Assembly: GCA_003024785.1 (NCBI GenBank)
Contig: PUQB01000785.1
Coordinates: 34,041 to 98,040 of the forward strand
Source: Selaginella tamariscina
Lineage: Eukaryota > Streptophyta > Lycopodiopsida > Selaginellales > Selaginellaceae
Direction: 5' to 3'
DNA: 64,000 bases
Positions 55,646 through 64,000 of the stretch are shown here, in pieces. The notes under the pieces are model-generated. The model was not told the DNA's origin, made no database searches, and saw nothing but the letters and a program-made list of their open reading frames with translations. The stretch's first letter is position 1; each line of letters opens with the position of its first letter. The translations under genes were made by a program, and so were the position numbers.

Positions 55646-58600
55646 TCACTTCTTCTTACGATTGAGCAATGCTGCAATTCGTGAACCACCAGTCCTACTT
55701 GACGTCGCTATTGGTTGGGTTGGGATTTCCTCTGGCTGGATGTTCTCTTTAATCCTGTTCATAGCAATTCTCCCGAGCTCAGGGTTCTTCTCAGTCCCAA
55801 CAATGTTTCTCCCCAGCTCGATAGCTGCAAGCATTGAGGACCCCGTACCACTGCCTATATCCCAGATAAGATCACCTGGCCGGGTGAGTCGTTCTATCAC
55901 GAGCTGCATCAATCGAGTGCTCTTCGGTTGGTAGTCCATCCTGCATGTGAAGATAATGGTAAATACTTAAATTGTTGAAATGAAATGCCTACCATGGTTC
56001 TTGGAACCGCTCAGGATTATCAACAAGAATTGTTGATGACAAACGCAGGATTATCGCGCAATCCTCTAGATGCATCTTGGAAGACAAGAAGGAGCAGGAT
56101 GCTCTCCTGTTAAAACATCAAAATCATTAATGAACTTCATGAATAAAGAAAAAAGTACCTTCATCTTGTTGCGGTAGCCCCAACCACGCCCTCTGTAGAT
56201 GTAGTACGTTGCAGCAAGTTGAAGGTCCACCACACTTGCAGCTCGGACAACTTGATCCCAGGTGTTTGCTGCAGCAAACACAACCAACCAACCATTTGCA
56301 GCCATATGCATACCTGCAAACTGGAGTGCTTCATCGAACTTCACTGGATCAAGGTAGAGGTATGGCGTATCACTCGTTGTATTTCCTGGCAAGGTCCCAT
56401 TTGGAAGGTCGAAGATCACCAAGTTGAAACCATATTCTCCCGCAATATGCTGGTAGCGAGTCTGGCTGTCAGCTGTATGGTACCTGGCCACCTGTGTCTG
56501 AACTTTTCTATAAGGAACCAGTCTAGCGTCAGGAACCTCCTCTTCCTTCTCATCCGTGAGCACGGCCTGTTGCATCTCCTCGATGTCATCAATCGCCAAG
56601 AAATTATCACCTCGAGTTGTAGCAAGTGAAGGGACGAATGTGACCAAGTCATCCTTGATGTCCATGGTTCCCTGCGATGGTAGCACTTCAGATAAATTGA
56701 AGAAGGCAGCTGGATCGCGAGTAGTGGAGGTGCCAGCTACTGTATCTGAGGTCTTCTTTGACTGCTGCACAGGCTGACGCCGCTTTGCCTTGGCCTTTGT
56801 CTTCTTAATGAAGTCGACCTCTGCCGGATCCCATGAGATGCATGGGAGATCTTTTGAGTGTTCATTGTAGAGATCCTTCTCCCATGTTGGTGGTTGCCCA
56901 GGTGGATAATCAAGCCAGAACGGTACGTGTACACGCTCGAACTCTGTCAGGCCAGATCTTGTCTTCGACCACATGTGTGGTGCTTCCATGTAATCTGACC
57001 AGAATACCATAGTCTGTGTGTGAGGCACCTTTCTCGCTGCGACATACCTGTAATGAACATATAGTAGTGTCAGAATGTAACAATGTCAAGAAGATCATCC
57101 TTACCTCCAAATCATCCTTCTTGCTGTCTCTTCGTGTTCGAGGAACTCTTTCGGCTCTATGGAGTAAGTGAACTTCACACACTCATGGAATGGCTGGAAC
57201 ATCACGTTCTTGCATTTTACCCGCACTTCATCGTACCAAGTCGTGAAATCTGTAACCGGCCTGCTCCACTCGCCATCCTCGATGAGTCCCGTGAGAATCT
57301 GTACTGCCTCCTCTCTGATTGCCCGCCAATACAAATCGATAGTAAACCACCTTATCCACTCCTTATCCTGAACACCCGGCAATCCAAGTGTCTCTTGCTC
57401 TCTCTTCAGATCGAGACGTACCAGTTTATTGAAGTACATGATTCTCGTCTCGTTTGGAATTCTCGCCCTTGAAAGCGCGTACAGCTTTTCCAACCCCATC
57501 CATCTGCATTGTTTCCATGTGATTTGGGTCACCTTGTCGAACCACTCTTCACCCAATGCAGGATCGATGATGGCTAAGATCTTCATCATGCGCTTGTCAT
57601 GCTTAATGTAGACCTGTTGTTGCTCCTGGTATTTGTTGCCTTTGGATGCCCTTGCAGCCTTCTCAAGATCATCCTCAATCTCACTCTGTAATTCACAGAC
57701 GTAATCAACTAAGTAATATAAGTGTGAGACGTGGTACCTCAAAAAAGATCTTTGCACAGATCAAATTCGGAAGTGGATGCCAAGCTTGTTGTCCAGTGCG
57801 CTTTCCTTCCACTTTCTTATGTCATCTCGTTCCTTGTCACTGAGCCTGGCCAAGATCTTCGCTGTGCCCTCCTCACTGGTGCAACATGTCTTCACAGATA
57901 GCAGAAGATGTGGCAGTGTGGTTTGCACTGCCGTTGCGGAGGAACTGCATATTTGAAAATCTCGAAGTTAGTTAATCCTATGATCTAGAGGTCACTATGT
58001 TTACCTATTAATTTGCTGAAACATTGTCACAAGCTGAAGATTATCCATGACCCCAGCACGGATGAAGCCTGAACGCACTCTCACTGCCCACTGATCTTAT
58101 CTTCCGTGTCTTCTGTGTACAGCTTCTGAAGCACCTTTAGCCTGTGATTACCATCCCAACAGATGAACTTCTTCATCGAAAGCATTGGTGCCCATTGCCG
58201 GAACATGTCAGACTGAAGCTCCTCCTCAAAAGCCAAATGCTGAGCATACATCGCTTCATCGCTTCTCAATGCTGCCAGATCTGCATCTGTCATGGGGTCC
58301 CCAACTTGAAGGATGAACTGAGTGGTGTTGCGCAAATAACCAACTGCCTTCTTGAAACTCCTAGTCAAAGATTCCAGATCCGCTGGATTGACTCTCCGCA
58401 CCTGCTCATTTCCCAGAATTCGGCAAATAGGGACATCCGGTGCCTCTCCATATTCTCGGATTGTGATCTTCGCGAGAAGACGCACTGCACTCTCCGAATG
58501 CATGCTGGCTGCAATGTTGTAAACTTCCTCATTATCTGGCACTTCTGCTTTACCCTTCTTCTTCTTCTTAGCAGCCTCTGAATCTCCAGCAGCTTTGCGT

Positions 58601-58962
58601 CGTCTCTTCTTGCTCTTGGGTTCATCCTCTTCGTCACTCGACAAAGTCACTGCGCATGAGGCTTGTGTGCCTTCTGTCTGCTCCTGTGTCTCCTGTGGTA
58701 AGACATCATCCTCAACTTCTTCAACAAAGTCTGATTGTTCTTGTTGGGGTTGAACTACATCCTCTTGCTCTCCTGACCAGTCCTGCTGGCTTGCCTGTTC
58801 AACTGGAGCATCACTTGAAGGTCCTTGTTCCTGAACCACAGCCAGCTTCCTACTTCCTCTCCCACGACCCCGACGCCCTCTCTGAATTGCAGCTCTAGCT
58901 TCTGCTTCTCTCTCAGTAGGCTCCTTCATCTTCTTTTCTTGTAAACGTTGTGAAGAGCGCAT
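55646..58962 (-). pseudogene. ParB-like domain and beta-class DNA methyltransferase gene (element 2)
   Basis: Exons 58962-58005, 57944-57738, 57685-57105, 57047-56159, 56106-55993 and 55940-55646; introns 52-60 bp. The N-terminus (MRSSQRLQEKKMKE) is followed by a Gln/Glu-rich stretch and nuclear-localisation-like clusters (KSKKRRRK, KKKKKGK). The ParB-like motif CWDGNHRLKVL is at about 58161-58130. Motif IV reads FDLPNG (56411-56395), losing the usual DPP. Motif I is intact: WDIGSGTGSSMLAA, then GRNIVGTEKNPE (55870-55790), close to bacterial beta-class methyltransferases. Frame breaks near 58083 and 57795, and at the exon 4/5 join, show decay. Splice sites align with element 1, proving a shared, already spliced ancestor. 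The product would act on DNA in the nucleus; its target base is unknown. Confidence 0.75.
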
Positions 58963-59570
58963 CTACAAAAGCAATAAGGTTTAACAAAAAACTGTAATAA
59001 ATGTTCAAAGATGTTTAATAAAAATTAAAAAAACATACTAGCCCTCACAGTCGGCGTGCCGACTGAGAGAGCAGTTGCTGTAAGTCCCAGTCGGCATGCC
59101 GACTGGGCCTGGCATCAAAGGGAGTCCCAGTCGGCATGCCGACTGGGACTGGCAAAGGAGGCCCAGTCGGCATGCCGACTGGGACTGGCATCAAAGGGAG
59201 TCCCAGTCGGCATGCCGACTGGGCCTGGCAACAAAGGGAGGCCCAGTCGGCATGCCGACTGGGACTGGCAACAAAGGGAGGCCCAGTCTGGGACTGGGAA
59301 CGAAGCGAGGCCCAGTCAAAATGCTAGGTGGGACTAGAACAGTCAACCCTAGTCAAAATGCTGACTGGGGCTGGAACAGTCAACCCCGGTCAAAATGTTG
59401 ACTGGATCTGGAACAGTCCACCCCAGTCGGCCTGCCGACTGGGACGGACAACGAAGTCAGTCCGAGTCGGCAGGCCGACTCGAATTTCTTGCAACTGTGA
59501 AGAGATGTAAAAAGATGAACAGATCACGAAGAGATCATGAGCAAATCATGAAGAAATAGAAAATACTCAC
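58963..59570 (-). other. Long 5'-UTR intron of the element 2 methyltransferase gene
   Basis: The sequence just before the ATG reads, on the minus strand, TTATTGCTTTTGTAG, a good acceptor. A donor GGTGAGTATTTTC lies at about 59569. The intron of about 600 bp holds the palindrome array. The presumed upstream exon (about 59570-59720) contains several GGCGGCTAGGG repeats and a telo-box-like CTAGGGTTTTG. Confidence 0.5.
59048..59482. repeat. Array of about 11 AGTCGGC palindromes with a 36-40 bp period
   Basis: Five copies (59086-59107, 59126-59147, 59162-59183, 59202-59223, 59242-59263) share a perfect 22-bp palindrome centred on GTCGGCATGCCGAC, separated by CCTGGCATCAAAGGGAG-like spacers. Degenerate copies flank them, from GTCGGCGTGCCGAC (59049) to GAGTCGGCAGGCCGACTC (59464). 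The middle copies (59282-59400) have lost the GGC core and read AGTCAAAATG. The half-site AGTCGGC also occurs at both element ends (55547; 63132, 63151, 63184). Confidence 0.9.
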
Positions 59571-59973
59571 CCCCCAATGGAAGCCTATTGTGATTAATCC
59601 CTGGAGCCACACTTGCTCCACGCTATGCCCCCAAATGAGCCCTGCTCCACGAAAACCTAGCCGCCCTAGCTGCCCTAGCCGCCCTAATTGCAAAACCCTA
59701 GCCGCCCTAAATCAATTAAAAACCAACCTAATTTCTGTAAACATATTGCATGCATGATCGCCACTTGTACATAGTAAAACTTTTTAATTTACAAAAAACC
59801 TACCCAGACGCAGTAAATTAATTTCACTCTTCTACCCAGACGCACGCAATTAATATTATTTTTAATATTTGTCAATGAAATGATTGCCTCACGACTAACA
59901 AACACATTAACCATCGTGTGTAATATGTTCATTGTCTTTGAATTTTAACTTTTGTTTGTTCCATTTTTGCTAC
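59571..59973. promoter_or_regulatory. Central promoter region of element 2
   Basis: Between the divergent genes. It includes five CCTAGCCGCC/CTAGCTGCC repeats and AAAACCCTAG (59640-59710), which resembles the plant telo-box, then AT-rich sequence with two CTACCCAGACGCA copies (59799, 59833). The transposase ATG follows at 59974. Confidence 0.45.
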
Positions 59974-62900
59974 ATGGCAAGAATCAGCTACAATGGTGTT
60001 GACAAGGACTTCCCTGCAGATGAAGATGGTATTGCATTTGTCTTTGAAACAGATCTCAGGTCTGCATTTGACATTCCACCTTGGCAATCTTTTAAAGTGC
60101 TGCATTTGATGTCTGTTGTTGGTGGAGATGCTGCGAATGTTGAGGTAGAACCAGAAGGGGCAAGAGCTAGCAGTTTTGTGTATTACACACTTCTTCCTTC
60201 CAAAGGACCACTATTCCGGTTGGAGACAACAGATCGGGACAATTCTATGGTAACAATACTTCGCAATAGTCAGAGATGTAGGATTGGGAAGCAACTGGTG
60301 GTCTCGTCATCGATTCAGCAAGTTGCTGAGGTCCCAGAAGATTGCAACGGAAATGTGATTTACGAGTTGCCAGCACACGAAACAATGAAGGACAAGTACA
60401 AAGGGATGAATAGGAAGGATGGGTGTGATTACTGGACTCAACGCTGCACAACACATTGGAATGTTCCAGCTCGTGTTAGTCGCAGTTCATGTATTGGCCA
60501 CATGAAATGCGTAAAGGAAACATGTCCGTTCATCAGCTTCAGTAAGAAAGCAAATGACTGCCAATTTAAGGGCACCATTGATAAAGTCCAGTTATCTTCA
60601 GATGGTAGAGTGCATTGCAACAATGAGCCCCTTCTAGTGCAGACATGCTCCGTTGTTGCATATTACATAATTCCAGATGATATCACATGCACGAGGCTTT
60701 TCATCCATCTTGGAGAACATCAACACCCACGTAGACCACCCGAATCCATGGTCTCTAAAGACAGAGCTAAGGAGACAATCAACAAAGCAGTCGCTGCAAC
60801 CCCAAGAACTAATCAACGTGTCATAGAGTTTCAAGCAGCACGCAATATAATTTTGGAAAAACTGGTAACAGATTCTGGAGATGTATCATACGACAAGGTT
60901 CTGTCAGATCTACTACCACTCACAAATCACCGCCGGTAAGCAAAAAAATTATTATTTCCTTTTGGAGATGCTTAACCTTTCCACTGTAGAACAAGAGAAT
61001 GGATATCTCAGGCTAGAACAAGAGACACTCGTTTCAAAGAAGGTTACGAAGGACTTCTGCAGTTAAAGAAGAAGCTATCAATCCCATTCATACATGTTAT
61101 CCACATACCCGGAATGGACCTCAACGGAGCTGAAGAGCAGCCTTTAATCTTCAAAATGACGGTTGCCGGCCCAGGATCCGGAATAGACTACATTAGAAGG
61201 TGTCAATCTGGAGGTGATCTCGAACAGCAGTGGGTGGTGCTAGACCACACATATCGTATTGATGATTGGTGTACACTGGGAATACATCTCTATGATCCAT
61301 TGTAAGTATTAACATATCTATGTTTTAAAATACTTACTAATATAATGCACTTATGTTTGTGTAGTTTAAGGTCGATGGTGACACTTGCTTATGGTGACAT
61401 GATCAGGGAGGATAGTGTGGCGGTGATCAAATTTTTGAACACTATGCTTCAAGTGTGCAGCAAGCAAGGACTTCATAATGTGAACTTTGCGGGGTTCATG
61501 TCAGATGAGTCAGGTGCAATTTGGTTAGCATTGCGTCAAGTTTTCAACAATGGGTCAAAGATGAGAGGAAGAGAAAGGAGTTGTTTGTTCCATTACATGC
61601 AGTCAGTGCGTCAAGTTACAAAGAAGTGGATACTTGAGGAACACAGGGAGGAGCACATGAACCTTGCACGCTCATGGCCTGCAGCACTAACCAACCAAGA
61701 TAAGTTGGAACGACGAGTAATGTTGGAGTCATTTTGGGAAGGCAGGTCCAGTAACGTTAGCGCTTTGCAAACATGGCTGTCATGGTGGGCAAGACATGAA
61801 GATCATATTTCCATGACAGAGATAATTGACTTGACAGAAGATGGTGTTGCGAATGTGCCTACCACTAACAACTCCGAAGTTGTTCATGCAAGAGCACGAA
61901 GAGCAAGGCTGACGAAGCGTGTTCCTTTGTTGGAGGCAACAATGTTAGATTTAACAGATGCTGTTTTCCAAAGTGCAAAGGTCAAGGCATCATTTGAAGG
62001 GAGATATTCAGGCACAGGTCCTTCCATGGAAACTCTTCTGAAACGTGCACAGCAGAAACTTTCAGCGGGAAAATCAGTGTCTCCAACAACTTTTGCAAAT
62101 CTTGTTAGTGATGAAGAGCATCTTGCAAGTCCAGAGTTTGCCTCTACAACAAATGTTCGTGTTCGAACCGTTCGTCAACCGTCAACTGGGGACCATGGGA
62201 TTGATGCACTTCGTACACATAGACATGACACACAATATGCAGAACAAGTCATCCCAAATGCACGCAGGAAAAAACTCAAGTTTCAAGATGTCAATGTCAC
62301 TGAAAGAGAGACGTTGATGACTCAGTGGGCCATCAGACGCATTGGGGAGGCAAGTCAGGTGAAATGTCTAGGTCTCACTCAGGACGGTAACAGCAAGTGT
62401 GGCAGACCCATAGGATATCCACATCGTGTACCGGCACCAGGATTTCACGGTAGACGGCAATATACAAATGCATTTGGGAACATTGAGTTCACTCATCAGA
62501 TGTATGGTTCTGCCCACGCGATTCTTGTTGCTTCAGACGACCATATGCAGGGATTCCTCCTGAGAGTATTCCAGAAGTTCCAGAGGTTTGGCCAGTTCAA
62601 AAAGGAACAAACTTGAATGCAAATGAGGTTGAAGCTCTTCTGAAAGCAGGATTCAAGTTGGAGGGATTTGAAGAAATGGTAGACGACAGTAGTAGCCGAA
62701 TGGATCGAACACCATCACCACCAAGAGGAGAGGGAGCACATAGAGTACCAACATACCATGGACGGAGTGTGCGAACACCAACAAGAATGTCCAAGGAACA
62801 TGAGAAACATTACAACCAGGCAAAGATTCTTCAAGGTCGGATCAACAACGTGGAGGTGGTTCAAAGAGGGAAGACTGAGGCCTTCATTGTCTCTGCAGGC

Positions 62901-63127
62901 ATGCAATCTGCTAAGGTAACAATTTCTACTGTTCCGTCATGCACTTGTGCAACTTTTCAGAAAGCCAAGAACTGGAGCCCCTGCCAACACATGTATTTTG
63001 TGTACACTCATGTTCTTGGATTGACCCAACGATTACTTACTTCTTACAGAGGCGGACCCTTACTCCAGCAGAAGTGCATCGGTTATTGGTTGGTTGCAAG
63101 CGCAATGTCGAACCTGCGACTTTTTAA
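59974..63127 (+). pseudogene. Mutator-like transposase with WRKY/GCM1-like and SWIM zinc fingers (element 2)
   Basis: Exons 59974-60935, 60990-61301 and 61365-about 63127; GT-AG introns of 54 and 63 bp in the same places as element 1. The start MARISYNGVDKDF matches element 1's MARIVYGNLDHD. Exon 1 has the Cys/His finger (SCIGHMKCVKETC, later GEHQHP). Exon 2 has the first catalytic Asp (VVLDHTYRID, 61243). Exon 3 has the second (MSDESGAIWLAL, 61504), CLFHYMQ, and the Glu context TNNSEVVHARARR (61876). SWIM reads CTCATF then SPCQHMYFVY (62938-62997). Frame breaks near 62505 (after THQMYG) and 63025 (after VLG) shift the end. By position the original C-terminus, TLTPAEVHRLLV, matches element 1's TLAPRELSSLL. 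Confidence 0.8.
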
Positions 63128-63130
63128 GTC

Positions 63131-63309
63131 CAGTCGGTATAGTAAAGTCTAGTCGGCAAATAATTAGCGTTTTTCACTTGTTGGTCGGCATTTTATATTG
63201 AAAGTTAAAGATAATCTACTTGGCAGAATATTCTAGAATATTCCCGTTTATTTGACAGAATATTCCTGGATACATTCGGGAATATGCGAAAAGCCCGTTG
63301 TACGAACCC
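63131..63309 (-). repeat. Right end of element 2
   Basis: AGTCGG half-sites at 63132-63137, 63151-63157 and 63184-63189. Then GAATATTCTAGAATATTC (63226-63243), a perfect four-unit GAA/TTC array identical in sequence to the one at the left end of element 1. A further GAATATTC lies at 63258-63265 and GGGAATATGC near 63288. The terminus near GAACCC (63304-63309) is estimated. Confidence 0.6.
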
Positions 63310-64000
63310 GGTTTTTGCTAATCCTCAATGATACTTGGCCCACCGTGACGCCAGGCTCAGGTACAACCACCAGGTAAATGAGGCTGCCCATGGCCTGTCG
63401 ATAGGCACTGCCTCCATGTACCTTGTCTCCCGGTTGCACGGTGCCATGTCTCGAGTCAACTCACTGCAGGGTCATGGTGTCAAAGCTGCAGTTTGCCATG
63501 TTGAACCGTTGAAGGACCTCGTCCACATACTTCGACTGTCCTCAAGCAAGCCATTGAGAAAAACAGCTTTCTGATCGCTCTCGCTAGGGTTGCCTTCACT
63601 TGAACTAGTTGAATCACAAGCCCCTTTAGACGCTACGAACTCAGGTACTGTCTCGTTCGCTGCCATCTTCAATCCGAAGAACTGTTGCTTCAGACTGAGC
63701 TCACTGGCAGTACTAGATCCCCAAACGAACGGACAAGGCCATCCCAGTTGTCCTTCGCTGGTTTGGTGAGGCGATCAGGTCCACGAACCCTGGCCCAGCG
63801 CTAGACCAATCGTGGTCAGCGCCTTGCGATCGCGGGCGTCCCAGGTAGCCCTGCACTGCTGGGTCGGTTGTGGGACGGCTTCTGTGCCATCCACCACCCT
63901 AGTTGCCCTCTCGCATCAGCACCAATTGGACCTTGATGCTCCATGTATGAAGTTCGCTCCCGTGAAGTGCTCCAAAAATTTGTCCAGGAATTATCCGTGG
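63310..64000 (-). pseudogene. Internally deleted Ty1/copia retrotransposon fragment
   Basis: From the right edge, the minus strand gives copia gag-like sequence (WSIKVQLVLMREG, then SSTASELSLKQQFFGLKMAAN and VPEFVAS). It then jumps directly to RT segments: DQKAVFLNGLLED, YVDEVLQRFNMANC, YRQAMGSLIYLV and VGQVS. In intact copia elements the protease, integrase and most of RT lie between these parts, so several kilobases are missing. It ends at element 2, within the post-RT segment. Frameshifts are also present. Confidence 0.75.

Larger units (their letters stand above)
55466..63309. mobile_element. Second MULE-like transposon with ParB-methyltransferase cargo (element 2)
   Basis: Same two-gene plan as element 1 but inverted: the methyltransferase gene runs left and the transposase right, divergent from a central promoter. 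Ends are set by GGGCTT- and GGGTTCG-type sequence beside GAATATTC palindromes: left at 55487-55494 and 55507-55514; right at 63226-63243 and 63258-63265. No convincing target-site duplication was found. The left end abuts a gypsy LTR and the right end a copia relic, so a border may have been rearranged. The protein sequences are strongly diverged from element 1, so this is a separate lineage and not a recent duplicate. Confidence 0.7.

Noticed and set aside
59048..59482. CRISPR-like array
   Set aside because: The regular spacing is 36-40 bp, but the spacers are near-identical to each other, the repeats are perfect palindromes, and the context is a plant transposon without cas genes.
59056..59510. 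Overlapping open frames across the palindrome array
   Set aside because: They are open only because of the repeat period; they encode low-complexity repeats in three frames at once.
59640..59712. Telomeric repeat relic
   Set aside because: CCTAGCCGCC repeats and one AAAACCCTAG resemble telomere sequence, but there is no run of the TTTAGGG unit; more likely leader or promoter sequence.

Overview
The window is plant nuclear DNA with no bacterial gene organisation. It has AT-rich intergenic sequence, decayed Ty3/gypsy and Ty1/copia retrotransposons, PIF/Harbinger and hAT-like pieces, many microsatellites, and spliced genes. The GT-AG introns that can be placed inside coding sequence (48320-48375, 47952-48001, 51812-51870, 52082-52128, 53792-53839, 60936-60989, 61302-61364 and others) are all about 46-63 bp. 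Such uniformly short introns, with gypsy-rich surroundings and a sequencing gap (26764-26835), suggest a lycophyte such as Selaginella; this is inference only.

Layout. 1-1.9 kb: minus-strand gypsy protease-RT and gag. 1.9-3.9 kb: broken PIF/Harbinger transposase and its Myb/SANT-like partner. 5.6-6.2 kb: zinc-knuckle ORF and a spherulin-4-like pseudogene. 8.7-10 kb: decayed plus-strand gypsy RT and an LTR-like repeat. 10-31.7 kb: array of small RING-H2 genes and pseudogenes built by a 10.2-kb tandem duplication plus local duplications, and flanked on both sides by direct copies of the same LTR-like repeat. Only the copy at 22610-22966 is intact. 33-45.7 kb: two minus-strand gypsy elements, one split by a hAT-like insertion carrying a minisatellite, and an LTR-like block with hairpin-forming tandem repeats. 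63.3-64 kb: internally deleted copia element.

The main discovery candidate lies at 45.75-63.3 kb: two diverged, oppositely oriented DNA transposons with the same two-gene cargo. Each has a Mutator-like (MULE) transposase (WRKY/GCM1-like zinc finger, DDE core, SWIM finger) divergently transcribed from a spliced gene that joins a ParB-like N-terminal domain to a beta-class amino-DNA methyltransferase (motif IV before motif I), an architecture typical of bacteria and phages. Element 1 (45753-54780) has a 10-bp target-site duplication, CATTAATTTC, and sits in a gypsy gag reading frame. Element 2 lies at about 55466-63309. In each element a palindromic motif special to that element recurs in its ends and in the long 5'-UTR intron of the methyltransferase gene: GTGCGGCGG in element 1, AGTCGGC in element 2. 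This suggests a self-recognition code read by the transposase or the ParB-like protein. The ends of both elements carry GAATATTC palindromes, some in perfect heat-shock-element spacing. Both methyltransferase genes and both transposase genes have frameshifts, so these copies look recently dead.
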